Source of the DNA: Nitratireductor sp. | GTDB taxonomy: Bacteria; Pseudomonadota; Alphaproteobacteria; Rhizobiales; Rhizobiaceae | Direction: 5' to 3' | Assembly: GCA_020441665.1 (NCBI GenBank) | Contig: JAGRLT010000173.1 | Location: 1-64,000, forward strand | DNA length: 64,000 nt | Shown: positions 17,388 through 25,800 of the stretch, in pieces | Numbering within the stretch: the first letter of the stretch is position 1 | Layout of the letters: each line of letters starts with the position of its first letter | Notes under the pieces: generated by a model | Database searches by the model: none | The model's input: only the letters and a program-made list of their open reading frames with translations | Told to the model about the DNA's origin: nothing | Made by a program: the position numbers and the translations under genes

Positions 17388-18185
17388 TCAGGCCGGTGCC
17401 GCCGATTGGGGCAGCACGAACGGCCACTTGTCGGGAATCACGCCGACTTCCAATGAGCAGCCGAAAAGGTCCGAGAGAACTTCGCTGGTCAGCACTTCCT
17501 CGGGCGTTCCCGATTTCACCACGCATCCTTCCGACATCGCAACGACGCGATCGCCGAACATGGCAGCAAGGTTGAGATCGTGCATGACGGCGATCACCCC
17601 GCCGCCGGCCCGCGCATACCGGCGGGCGGTCTCCATCACCTGGATTTGATGCCGGATGTCGAGACTGGAGACCGGCTCATCGAGAAACAGCCATCGGGGC
17701 TCGCCGCCGCCGAGCGGTTGCCATATCTGACTTAGGACTCGCGCAAGATGGACGCGTTGCTGCTCACCCCCCGACAGTTCCTGGCACGGACGTTCTGAGA
17801 ATCCCGCCAGATCGACCATTTCCAGAGCCGATCGAATGCGTTTGGAACGCGCCTCGATGCCCGGCGCCGGGTCCTGGCCGGCACGTTCCCCCATTTCCAC
17901 CACTTCGGCGACCGTGAAGGGAAAGGAGAGCGCGGTATGCTGGGCGAGAACCGCGCGAAGGCGGGCGAGCCCGGGCTTGTTCATGCGCCCGATATCGGTC
18001 CCATTGATGACCACTTTGCCGCTGTGCGGGATATCCCCCGCAAGCGCCCGCAGCAGGGTCGTCTTGCCGGACCCATTGGGTCCGATGATCATGCTGACTT
18101 CGCCGGCATTCGCCTCGAAATCCACCGACTGCAGGATCGGCGTGCCGCCCAACCGGACCTTCAACTCCTTTGCCGTGACGCTCAT
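17388..18185 (-). CDS. hmuV: Haem ABC transporter ATP-binding protein HmuV
   Basis: ATPase of the haem importer HmuTUV. 265 residues. Walker A GPNGSGKTTLLRALAG, signature LSGGEQQRVHLARVLSQ, Walker B WLFLDEPVSSLD and the H-loop VMHDLNLA are all intact. The ATG at 18185 fits the family start (MSVTAKELKVRLGG). An 11-base gap separates it from hmuU, making it the last gene of the hmuPSTUV operon. It converges on rirA. Confidence 0.94.
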   Translation of the reverse strand: MSVTAKELKVRLGGTPILQSVDFEANAGEVSMIIGPNGSGKTTLLRALAGDIPHSGKVVINGTDIGRMNKPGLARLRAVLAQHTALSFPFTVAEVVEMGERAGQDPAPGIEARSKRIRSALEMVDLAGFSERPCQELSGGEQQRVHLARVLSQIWQPLGGGEPRWLFLDEPVSSLDIRHQIQVMETARRYARAGGGVIAVMHDLNLAAMFGDRVVAMSEGCVVKSGTPEEVLTSEVLSDLFGCSLEVGVIPDKWPFVLPQSAAPA

Positions 18186-18196
18186 CGCCGCGACCT

Positions 18197-19282
18197 TCAA
18201 AGCCCAATCACGCCGCGACGGCGTAGTAAGATCAAAATGAAAACCGGGGCGCCGGCGATCGCAGTCACGATGCCGATCGGCAATTCCACCGGGCTGACGA
18301 CCGTACGGCTGATGGTGTCCGCCAGCATCAGGAAGACCCCGCCCAGAAGTGCCGCGGCGGGCAGCAGGAACCGGTTGTCCGGCCCGATCAGGATACGAAG
18401 CAGGTGAGGCACGATGATCCCGACAAAACCGATGCCGCCGGATACCGCGACCGCCGCACCGGTGGCGCCCGCCACGCACAGGATGGAAATGTTCTTCATG
18501 CGCTGGACGTCAATTCCCATGTGACCGGCCGCGGCTTCGCCCAGGGCGAGCGCGTTGAGCGCGGTCGCCACAAAAGGGATTGCCGCCATGCTGGCCAGCA
18601 TGACGAGACCGCCGGCGAAGACCTTTTGCCAGGTGGCGCCCGCCAGCGATCCGAGGTTCCAGAAGGTCAGTTCGCGCAACTGGGCATCGTCGGCCAGGAA
18701 GATCAGGATTCCGGTAAGGGCAAAGCCGAAGGCGCTTATCGCAATTCCCGCCAGCAGCAGCGTGGCGACGGACGTCCGGCCGCCGCTCGTCGCCAGTCGA
18801 TAGAGCAGCAAGGTCACGATCAATGCGCCGACGAACGCCGCGACCGGAATGGCGAAAGCGCCGGCCAGTTCCACGTAGCCGGGAAACAGCGCGGTGCCCA
18901 GAACGATTACCGTGACGGCGCCGAGAACGGCGCCTGCCGAGACGCCGACAATGGCGGGATCCGCCAGCGGATTGCGGAACAGTGCCTGCAATATCGCCCC
19001 GGAGACGGCGAGCGCGGCTCCGACCATCGCACCCATGATGATGCGGGGCAGCCGGATCTGCTCAAGGATGATCACATCAGCGGCGCGGAGGTCATGAACG
19101 CCCCCGAAGCCGAACCAGGACGCAATGATAGGCAATACCGGCGCCGACGCGGCACCAACCGTCAGGCCCGCCATCATCACGGCGATCAGGCTGGCGGCGA
19201 GCATGACCAGAACAAGCGCCGCCCGACGCCGGCGACGCAGGAGCCCGGCGCCAGGCTGTGCCGGTGACGGCACTACCGTCAT
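18197..19282 (-). CDS. hmuU: Haem ABC transporter permease HmuU
   Basis: FecCD/BtuC-type permease with about ten hydrophobic helices in 361 residues. Family motifs are LRLPRI (here EQIRLPRIIMG), GAILQALFRNPLADP and IVGVSAGAVLGA, and near the C-terminus GFVGIIVPHLLR with LPIGIVTAIAGAPVFI. The first residues are Arg-rich and cytoplasmic. Its ATG overlaps the hmuT stop (ATGA), so translation is coupled to the binding-protein gene. Confidence 0.94.
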   Translation of the reverse strand: MTVVPSPAQPGAGLLRRRRRAALVLVMLAASLIAVMMAGLTVGAASAPVLPIIASWFGFGGVHDLRAADVIILEQIRLPRIIMGAMVGAALAVSGAILQALFRNPLADPAIVGVSAGAVLGAVTVIVLGTALFPGYVELAGAFAIPVAAFVGALIVTLLLYRLATSGGRTSVATLLLAGIAISAFGFALTGILIFLADDAQLRELTFWNLGSLAGATWQKVFAGGLVMLASMAAIPFVATALNALALGEAAAGHMGIDVQRMKNISILCVAGATGAAVAVSGGIGFVGIIVPHLLRILIGPDNRFLLPAAALLGGVFLMLADTISRTVVSPVELPIGIVTAIAGAPVFILILLRRRGVIGL

Positions 19283-20193
19283 GGCCTTCCGCCTTCCGGC
19301 GCTTCGACGATGCCCGGATAGAGCTTCGATGCCAGTTCCCGGGCGGCGTTCGGCGTGCGCGGCCCGAAGCCAAGCAGGTACATGCCATCCATCTTGATCA
19401 GCATGGCATTCTTTGCGGCCGGGGTTTGCGAAAAGGACGGCATGGCAAAGAGGCTTTCCGCCGAAACAGCGTGATCGCCACCTCGATCCATCATCAGGAT
19501 GGCGTCAGGTGCCGCGTCGGCGATGGCCTCCTCCGTCACCTGCTTGTAGCCGGCAAACGCATCGAAGGCGTTCGTCGCGCCGGCGAGCGCGATGATCCCG
19601 TCGGCATGGCTGTCCCTTCCGGCAGCCATGATCCGCCCGCCAGCCGTGGAAAGCACGAACATGACTTTCACCCGGTTCTTCACGTTTCCAACGGCCTCTG
19701 CCATTCGATCGAAACCCGACCGGACAGTTTGCGAGAGCTCACGGCCTTTCTCTTCGACGCCCAGGGCGGCCGCCACGGTTTCGATCTTGCCGATCACGGC
19801 ATTTCGGTCATAGCCCTCGGGCACTTCGACGATCCGCACACCCGCCTGGCGAAGTACCTCGGCTGCTTCCGGCGGACCAAACCCTTCCAGGATCAGGATC
19901 ATGTCCGGATCGACCGACAGCACGCCTTCCGGGGATAGCGCCCGGATATAGCCGATATCCGGCAGCGCCAGAATTTCGGGGGGGTAGTTGCTGGTAGTGT
20001 CCCTTGCTACCAGCCGGTTCCCCTCGCCAAGGGCGTAGACGATCTCGGTCACCGAGCCGCCGATCGATGCGATGCGGCTTTCGTCCGCGCCGAAGGCGGT
20101 TGGCGCCATCACGAACCACAGCCAGACGACAAGGGTCGCCGCGAGGGCAGGCCGTTCGAGGGGAACCAGGCTGATCCGATCGATGCTCATCAT
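19279..20193 (-). CDS. hmuT: Haem-binding periplasmic protein HmuT
   Basis: Substrate-binding protein of the haem ABC importer, about 304 residues. A signal peptide is clear (hydrophobic stretch LAATLVVWLWFVMAPTAFG, cleavage expected near AFG-A), followed by RIASIGGSVTEIVYALG, the family start. Later segments include SPEGVLSVDPDMILIL and AAGRDSHADGI. The ATG at 20193 overlaps the hmuS stop (ATGATGA arrangement), which decides the start over a more upstream in-frame ATG lying inside hmuS. Confidence 0.93.
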   Translation of the reverse strand: MMSIDRISLVPLERPALAATLVVWLWFVMAPTAFGADESRIASIGGSVTEIVYALGEGNRLVARDTTSNYPPEILALPDIGYIRALSPEGVLSVDPDMILILEGFGPPEAAEVLRQAGVRIVEVPEGYDRNAVIGKIETVAAALGVEEKGRELSQTVRSGFDRMAEAVGNVKNRVKVMFVLSTAGGRIMAAGRDSHADGIIALAGATNAFDAFAGYKQVTEEAIADAAPDAILMMDRGGDHAVSAESLFAMPSFSQTPAAKNAMLIKMDGMYLLGFGPRTPNAARELASKLYPGIVEAPEGGRP

Positions 20194-21236
20194 GCTACCG
20201 CCATTTCGCCAGTGCGCGGAAGGTTCTCCATGATCATGCGCCAAGGCTCGCGCTCATCCTGTCCTTCGATGCGTTTGCCGAAGAACTGGATGAACAGGTT
20301 GCCGTCGGCGTCATAGGCTTCCAGCGCGGTCACATGCCCCTTGTCCGTCGGTTTGCGCACCACCCAAGCTTCCGCGATGTGGTCCATCCGCAGATGCAGG
20401 TGAAAGCCGGGATCCATGACGTTTATCCACGGACCCATTTCCACGACTTTTGATACCGGGCCGGCGTGAATCTGGATGCAGCCGGGATTGTTGACGAAAC
20501 ACATGATCGGAACTTCTTCGGCGGCGGCCAGCCGCAGCATCGAGGCGGCCGCATCGTTGCCGACCTGCCAGGCGAATTCACCGCCGACATTTTTGATTGC
20601 ACTCAGCCGGTCGATCTCCAGCTTGCGCAGCATGGGGAAGAACTGATGCGTATCGGTCAGCTTCGACCAGCGGTCCCGCAACTGCGCGACGTCCACCTTC
20701 CTGGTCGATATCGCGCCTGCCTTTCGAGCCTCGACGCTAAGCCGGTCATTCTGGTCGGCACTGGTAAAACGCTCGACCAGCCTGTTCCATGCATCGATGT
20801 TTGTTCCGTCACGGCCATGGATCTTGTGCACTGCATCTCCATGTGCATCGAAGAACTGCAGCGACCGGGCGAGCTTGTCGCCGTTGCGGGTTTCGACGGC
20901 AAAACCATGGACGAAATGGGCCGGGAACATGCGCATGTCGATGGCTTCGCCCAGCATCATGGCGGCGTGTTTTCCGGCGATGAAGCGGTCGTAAACCCCG
21001 ATCTTTTCATGCACGGCGCTCTTGTTGCGGGTCAGCGCCATGACCTCCCCAAGCGCTTCCAGACAGGAGAAGATCGTGTCGAACTCCACGTCGAGGCGCG
21101 TGACGCCGTGGCCGCAGAAAGCCGACACATATTCACCCTCTGAAATGCCCAATCGGCCTGCCAGGTCGCGCGGGCGCATCTTCGGATTGTCGCTTCTTGC
21201 CTGCCGGATCGCTTCGGGTTCTGGATTTACGCTCAT
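20190..21236 (-). CDS. hmuS: Haem-degrading/trafficking protein HmuS
   Basis: Cytoplasmic HemS/ChuX-family protein that binds imported haem and promotes its breakdown or delivery. 348 residues made of two similar halves, which matches HemS/HmuS. Recognisable parts are PRDLAGRLGISEGEYVSAFC (residues about 22-41), GPVSKVVEMGPWINVMDPGF and NLFIQFFGKR near the end. It lies 10 bases after hmuP and overlaps hmuT by 4 bases, so hmuPSTUV is one operon. Confidence 0.93.
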   Translation of the reverse strand: MSVNPEPEAIRQARSDNPKMRPRDLAGRLGISEGEYVSAFCGHGVTRLDVEFDTIFSCLEALGEVMALTRNKSAVHEKIGVYDRFIAGKHAAMMLGEAIDMRMFPAHFVHGFAVETRNGDKLARSLQFFDAHGDAVHKIHGRDGTNIDAWNRLVERFTSADQNDRLSVEARKAGAISTRKVDVAQLRDRWSKLTDTHQFFPMLRKLEIDRLSAIKNVGGEFAWQVGNDAAASMLRLAAAEEVPIMCFVNNPGCIQIHAGPVSKVVEMGPWINVMDPGFHLHLRMDHIAEAWVVRKPTDKGHVTALEAYDADGNLFIQFFGKRIEGQDEREPWRMIMENLPRTGEMAVA

Positions 21237-21246
21237 CTTTGCAAAC

Positions 21247-21444
21247 TCACTTGCTCAATATGAGCTTGCCCTGGCGGGTTATTCGCAGCCGGTAGTAGAC
21301 GCCCGCATGCCGGATGGCGATTTCGCATTCCGGCCCAAACAGGGCCTCCGTCGAAAAGACGCGCATCGGCACTCCAGCCTCGTCAACTGCGAGTTCGTTC
21401 CCGGATACTTCCGATGCAACGCCGTCTGCGCCAGGATGCGACAT
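21247..21444 (-). CDS. hmuP: Hemin uptake protein HemP/HmuP
   Basis: Small protein, about 65 residues from the ATG at 21444. The C-terminal core RVFSTEALFGPECEIAIRHA, then GVYYRLRITRQGKLILSK, is the HemP signature. In Bradyrhizobium HmuP is a co-activator needed for haem receptor expression. The frame continues upstream to a GTG at 21585, but that lies within a probable operator, so a shorter form is favoured; an intermediate start is possible because the ribosome site at 21444 is poor. Confidence 0.83.
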   Translation of the reverse strand: MSHPGADGVASEVSGNELAVDEAGVPMRVFSTEALFGPECEIAIRHAGVYYRLRITRQGKLILSK

Positions 21445-21535
21445 CCTGCCGGATAAGCCCTTAGCCAAAGCTCGCTCTCTAACTGGTTTCGGGCCTGGCT
21501 TGCGCACGGCTGGCTTGGCCGGTGGATTCAATACT

Positions 21536-21550
21536 TGACACAAATACTCA
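21536..21550. promoter_or_regulatory. IRO-type operator facing hmuP
   Basis: TGACACAAATACTCA fits the TGA-N9-TCA pattern described for RirA/iron-responsive operators. It lies 92 bases before the hmuP ATG and 38 bases from the second site. Repression of hmuPSTUV in iron-replete cells is inferred. Confidence 0.55.
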
Positions 21551-21573
21551 TGTTTCGTATCGAGTGCAATAGT

Positions 21574-21588
21574 TGAGTGATACACTCA
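21574..21588. promoter_or_regulatory. IRO-type operator facing the haem receptor gene
   Basis: TGAGTGATACACTCA is a perfect 6-3-6 palindrome and fits TGA-N9-TCA. It lies 88 bases before the receptor ATG at 21676. Together with the 21536 site it gives each divergent promoter its own operator at nearly equal distance. Confidence 0.62.
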
Positions 21589-21675
21589 TGTATTTTACTC
21601 ACAGCGAGCCAGCCGGGCCCTCCCCAGTGCCAGCCAGCACTCTTCAACAGGATTTCAGCGTAGCAGGAGAGCGCA

Positions 21676-23856
21676 ATGGGGCTGATCAATACGGGCGGGG
21701 CGGTATTGCGGGCGGGAACCGCGACATATGCCCTGATGACGGCAGGACAGGCATTTGCCCAGGAAACCCAAACTAACGATCCGAACGAACGGTTGACGGT
21801 GCTGCAGCGCATTGTGATCGGCGCCGGCGCGGAAAAGGTAGCGATCGATACGCCGCAGGCCGTCACCGTCGTGGAACAGGAAGAGATCGACCAGGCGCAA
21901 GCGGTTACGGTCGGTGAGGTGATGCGGGATATTCCGGGCGTCAATACTTCGGGCTCGGACCGCGTTCTGGGACAATCGTTCAACATTCGCGGCATCGGGG
22001 CGCCGGAAAGCGCCGGCGAGGAAGGCCGCATCATCGTCAACGTCGATGGCGCCATCAAATTCTACGAACAGTATCGGATGGGCAGCTTCTTCTCCGATCC
22101 CGAGCTTTACAGGAAGGTCGAGGTGCTTCGCGGGCCGGCCTCTTCGACATTGTACGGTTCCGGTGCATTGGGCGGCGTTATCAGCTTCGAGACGAAGGAT
22201 GCGTCGGATTTCATCCGCGACGGGGAAACCGGCGCGCTCAGGCTCAAGGCATCCTATTCGTCGAACGAGAACGCCTGGCTCAAATCGGCGACCCTGGCCC
22301 AGCGCCTCTCCGATCAGACCGAACTACTTCTGACCGGCAACTATCGCGCCAGCGACGAATACGCGACCGGCGACGGTACCGGGATACGCTCTTCCGACTT
22401 CGAGACCTGGTCCGGTCTGGCGAAGCTGACGCATCGCTTTGTCGATGAGGGAGAGTTGAGGATTTCCTATCAGCACTGGGATTCGGATGCCGATGACCAG
22501 GATTATTCGCAAACGGAGATTTTGGATTTCGGAACCGTCGACCGGCACGTGGTCGATCGGACGGCGGTGGTCTCGTACGAGAACCCGTTTTCCGACAATG
22601 ACTGGCTGGATGTGAAGCTGTCGGCCTCGTGGTCCAACACCACCGCCGAACAGCGTGACGCTTCCGGCATCCCGCCATTCTTCACCTGCGTGCAAAGCGC
22701 TTTGTTCTGCGACACCGACTACGGTTACGAAACCTGGCAGGTCAGTGCCCAGAACACGATTGAGGCGCATGGCGCCGACTGGGAAAACTTCCTGACATAC
22801 GGCTATCAGTATGCGCATCAGACTCGCACGGCCGAGGTTCTGGAAGGTGCCGCCACATCGATCGGTTTCCACCCGCAGGGCACGGACGAAAAACACGGCT
22901 TCTTCGTCCAGAACGAATTCGTCTGGAACGAGCAGCTGACGATCATTCCCGGGCTGCGCTACGACATGCGCGCGCTTTCCGGCACGGACATTCTCGGCGC
23001 GCCCGCCGGGGTCGATGGCGATAGCGACACCGCACTGTCGCCCAAGATCGCCGCGCATTACCGTTTCAACGACAATCTTGCCGTGTTCGGATCGTTTGCC
23101 CACACCGAGCGCTTCGCGACCATCGACGAGGTATATTCGACCACTTCCAACGGCGCCGTATTCCTGCCCAGCCTGGGCCTGAAGAAGGAACGATCGGACA
23201 ACTGGGAGGCAGGGATCGCGCTTTCGGCTTACGATCTGGCCGAGGCCGGTGACAATCTGCAGATCAAGACCACGGCCTTCCACAACACCATCGAGGATCT
23301 GATCGATCGCAACCCCGCCTCGACCCCTCCGCCGGGGCCGCCCGGACCACCGTTGGTCTTCGCTGCGCCCGGCTACGTCAATATCGACAACGCGGAAATC
23401 TATGGTGTCGAGGTCGAGGCGGCGTATGATTCCGAGCGCTTCTTCGCCAATACCGCCTACACCTGGGCGGCTGGCCGCAATTCCGACACCAACGCGTATC
23501 TGACAACGATTGCCCCGCGGGAACTCGCGCTGACGCTGGGCGGCAGGCTTCCCGAATACGATGTCGAGTTCGGCTGGAAAGGCCGTTTCGTGGCCGATCC
23601 GGCGGATGATTGCCGGGTCTCGGATACCGGTCCCAAGGCATGCGCCAGCGGTTCGGCATCGCGCTTTGCCGAAGCGTTTCAGGTGCACGATGTGTTTCTG
23701 ACCTGGAAGCCGGAAGACCAGCGATATGCGGGCTGGGAAGCCCGGCTTGGCGTCGATAACCTTTTCGACACCCAGTACAAGGAGTTTCTCCACAACGATC
23801 CAGCAAAGGGGCGGACCTTCAAGATCACCCTGGCAAAGAGCTTTGGCTGGCGATGA
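21676..23856 (+). CDS. hmuR: TonB-dependent haem/haemoglobin receptor
   Basis: Outer-membrane receptor of 726 residues. A signal peptide ends near AFAQ, a TonB-box-like LQRIVI follows, then the plug with TVVEQEEIDQAQAVTVGEVM, FNIRGIG and VEVLRGPASSTLYGSGALGG. The rest is a 22-strand barrel ending in aromatic W-R as expected for Omp85 export. It is preceded by AGGAGA and by the operator pair. A Pro-rich loop (PPPGPPGPPL near residue 553) is unusual. Its stop overlaps the next ATG. Haem as substrate is inferred from context (hmuPSTUV opposite); the exact ligand (haem, haemoglobin, other) is open. Confidence 0.88.
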   Translation: MGLINTGGAVLRAGTATYALMTAGQAFAQETQTNDPNERLTVLQRIVIGAGAEKVAIDTPQAVTVVEQEEIDQAQAVTVGEVMRDIPGVNTSGSDRVLGQSFNIRGIGAPESAGEEGRIIVNVDGAIKFYEQYRMGSFFSDPELYRKVEVLRGPASSTLYGSGALGGVISFETKDASDFIRDGETGALRLKASYSSNENAWLKSATLAQRLSDQTELLLTGNYRASDEYATGDGTGIRSSDFETWSGLAKLTHRFVDEGELRISYQHWDSDADDQDYSQTEILDFGTVDRHVVDRTAVVSYENPFSDNDWLDVKLSASWSNTTAEQRDASGIPPFFTCVQSALFCDTDYGYETWQVSAQNTIEAHGADWENFLTYGYQYAHQTRTAEVLEGAATSIGFHPQGTDEKHGFFVQNEFVWNEQLTIIPGLRYDMRALSGTDILGAPAGVDGDSDTALSPKIAAHYRFNDNLAVFGSFAHTERFATIDEVYSTTSNGAVFLPSLGLKKERSDNWEAGIALSAYDLAEAGDNLQIKTTAFHNTIEDLIDRNPASTPPPGPPGPPLVFAAPGYVNIDNAEIYGVEVEAAYDSERFFANTAYTWAAGRNSDTNAYLTTIAPRELALTLGGRLPEYDVEFGWKGRFVADPADDCRVSDTGPKACASGSASRFAEAFQVHDVFLTWKPEDQRYAGWEARLGVDNLFDTQYKEFLHNDPAKGRTFKITLAKSFGWR

Positions 23857-24299
23857 CGCGGTTCTTCCCTGGCATCCTCCTCGCGGGAGCGTTGGCCCTC
23901 CAGGGAGGGCCGGGGGAGATTGCCTTCGCGCAGTCCCCTTCGCTCAATCGTGAAGCCCTCTTGCTTGAACTCAACCGGATCGAGCAGGTTGCCGAAACCT
24001 GCAGCCTGACCTTTCTCGTTCAAAACGAGCTGGAAGGCACGATCGGGGAACTGGCTTTCGAGTTCGTTCTCTTCGACGAAAGAGGCCTCGTTCAGGACAT
24101 GAATATTTTCGACTTCGGCTCGCTGCCCCGGGGCAAGACGATCGTCAGGCGATTCAGACTGAAGGACACACGATGCGCCTCGGTTTCGCGCCTGCTGATC
24201 AACGGAACCGACAGGTGCAAACTCACATCTGCTCGCGACCAAGCCTGCATGGAGCGGCTCAGGACAACCAACCGGACGGATACGAAGTTCGGCCTGTAG
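23853..24299 (+). CDS. Unknown secreted protein between haem receptor and exbB
   Basis: 148 residues, not recognised. A signal peptide (ILLAGALALQGGPGEIAFAQ) is clear. The mature part has four cysteines (ETCSLTF, DTRCASV, DRCKLT, QACMER) and a beta-rich pattern, FEFVLFDERGLVQDMNIFDF, reminiscent of a small Ig-like or chaperone-like periplasmic domain. ATGA overlap with the receptor gene and the 37-base gap to exbB put it in the haem operon. It might help receptor assembly or TonB function; that is inference from position only. Confidence 0.78.
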   Translation: MTRFFPGILLAGALALQGGPGEIAFAQSPSLNREALLLELNRIEQVAETCSLTFLVQNELEGTIGELAFEFVLFDERGLVQDMNIFDFGSLPRGKTIVRRFRLKDTRCASVSRLLINGTDRCKLTSARDQACMERLRTTNRTDTKFGL

Positions 24300-24336
24300 A
24301 GTGCGCGCGGATTGGGCCGGTCGCAAGGAGAAGAGC

Positions 24337-25029
24337 ATGAACGCGGTATATTCCTTCATCGAACTTGGCGGCCCGGTTGTCGCCCTGCTCGCTTTGGTAT
24401 CGGTGGTTTCGCTGGCCGTCATTCTGCTGAAGATCTGCCAGTACTGGCGAAGCCGCGTCGGCTCGCGTGCGCGCGCCGATCAGGCGGTCCGTCTGTGGAA
24501 ATCCGGCCAGCAGGCTGAAGCGATCTCCCATGCTGTTGCCGGCCGCTCGCTTGCCGCTGCAGTCGTCGCCCAGGCCATGCGGTTTAAAGTTCTGGGCCTT
24601 GATCGCGAACGGATAGAGGAACACCTCTCGCGCATCGTCGCCGAACGGCTGCACGATCTTCAGTCGGGCTTCCGGTTTCTCGACGTGGTCGCCCAGACGG
24701 CGCCCCTGCTCGGCCTGTTCGGGACCGTGCTAGGCATGATCGAGGCGTTCCGCGAACTGCAATCGGCGGGAAGTGCCGTCGATCCGTCGGTCCTTGCCGG
24801 CGGCATCTGGGTGGCCTTGCTGACCACCGCCGCCGGTCTTGCCGTGGCAATGCCGGTATCGCTCTTTCTGACCTGGCTAGAATCGCGGCTGGAGAGCGAG
24901 CGCGTGAATGCCGAAACCCTGGTTTCCGATGTTCTCAGCGACGTTCCGGCCGACATTCATCCGGATGTTCGAACCGCCGGCGCCTCCGGCAATTTCCGGA
25001 TGTCGGGAGAACCGGCCCGTGCAGTTTGA
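24337..25029 (+). CDS. exbB: ExbB/MotA/TolQ-type proton channel subunit
   Basis: Inner-membrane channel subunit that, with ExbD, uses the proton gradient to energise TonB. 230 residues with three hydrophobic segments (about 12-34, 110-130, 150-175). The family core LDVVAQTAPLLGLFGTVLGM and the following GGIWVALLTTAAGLAVAMP are clear. The ATG at 24337 has AAGGAG seven bases upstream, which decides against a GTG at 24301. It is part of the receptor-to-tonB operon and overlaps exbD by 11 bases. Confidence 0.92.
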   Translation: MNAVYSFIELGGPVVALLALVSVVSLAVILLKICQYWRSRVGSRARADQAVRLWKSGQQAEAISHAVAGRSLAAAVVAQAMRFKVLGLDRERIEEHLSRIVAERLHDLQSGFRFLDVVAQTAPLLGLFGTVLGMIEAFRELQSAGSAVDPSVLAGGIWVALLTTAAGLAVAMPVSLFLTWLESRLESERVNAETLVSDVLSDVPADIHPDVRTAGASGNFRMSGEPARAV

Positions 25030-25405
25030 CGTTCCAGTCGCCAGGCGCAGGCGCCTGTCGCTTGCCCCCCTGATCGACGTCATCTTCCTGCTGCTGCTCT
25101 TCTTCATGCTGTCTTCGACCTTCATCCGCTTTGTCGAGGTGGAAATCAGGGCAGGAGAGGCCGGGGCCGGCGGCACCGGCAGGCCGGATGCCATCCTGTT
25201 GATCGATGCTTCCGGTCCCAGGCTTAACGGAAAGGCACTCGAGATCGAGACCATTCCCGGCAGGCTGGAAGCACTTTCGAAGGCGGGCGCAAAGACGCTC
25301 GTTATCACCCTGTCGCGGGATGTCAGTTCTCAGACATTCACAAGCGTTCTGCAAAAGGTTTCCACCGGCCCCCTCTCAGTATCGCTTGCAAGGACGCGCC
25401 GATGA
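25019..25405 (+). CDS. exbD: ExbD-type protein, first copy
   Basis: ExbD/TolR subunit, 128 residues. Short cytoplasmic start, one TM helix with the proton-carrying aspartate in SLAPLIDVIFLLLLFFMLSS, then a periplasmic domain. A GTG at 25019 is the best start (GGGAGA upstream) and lies inside the exbB end; the next gene begins within its stop (ATGA). It differs clearly from the second exbD next to it. Confidence 0.9.
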   Translation: MQFDVPVARRRRLSLAPLIDVIFLLLLFFMLSSTFIRFVEVEIRAGEAGAGGTGRPDAILLIDASGPRLNGKALEIETIPGRLEALSKAGAKTLVITLSRDVSSQTFTSVLQKVSTGPLSVSLARTRR

Positions 25406-25800
25406 AGCTTGTCCGCCCCGCCAAGCGCCGGCAGTCGGAAAACATGGTTGCCCTCATCAACGTCGTCTTCCTGTTGCTTGTCTTCTTCCTGGTTGCCGGC
25501 ACGCTCGCCGCGCCGCCGGACAACGAAGTCGACCTTGTTTCCCTGAGCGACAAAGGCGCTGCTCCGCCTCCCGATATGGTGTTCGTGCGCCCCGACGGTA
25601 CGATCACATGGCAGGGAGAGGTGGCTTCCGTGGGTAAGGTTGTCGCCAACTGGCGTGAAACCTCACACGAAGATGAACGCCCGCTGCGAATAGCTGCCGA
25701 CCGTGAACTTCCCGCGGTGGAACTGATCGCAACGATCCGCGCACTGAGAACGGCCGGGGCAGGGCGCATCGTGCTCGTCACCGAACACGAGGTGAAGTGA
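25402..25800 (+). CDS. ExbD-type protein, second copy
   Basis: 132 residues, ExbD/TolR family. The TM helix is ENMVALINVVFLLLVFFLVA; at the place of the usual aspartate (LIDV in the first copy) it has asparagine (LINV), so proton transfer by this subunit may be lost. The periplasmic part ends with IRALRTAGAGRIVLVTE. It overlaps the first exbD by 4 bases and tonB by 1. A mixed ExbD dimer is a reasonable guess; paired exbD genes are known in other TonB loci. Confidence 0.88.
   Translation: MKLVRPAKRRQSENMVALINVVFLLLVFFLVAGTLAAPPDNEVDLVSLSDKGAAPPPDMVFVRPDGTITWQGEVASVGKVVANWRETSHEDERPLRIAADRELPAVELIATIRALRTAGAGRIVLVTEHEVK

Noticed and set aside
22324..23793. Minus-strand frame of nearly 490 codons opposite the haem receptor
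   Set aside because: The receptor shows plug and barrel motifs; the antisense frame shows none and lacks a ribosome site.
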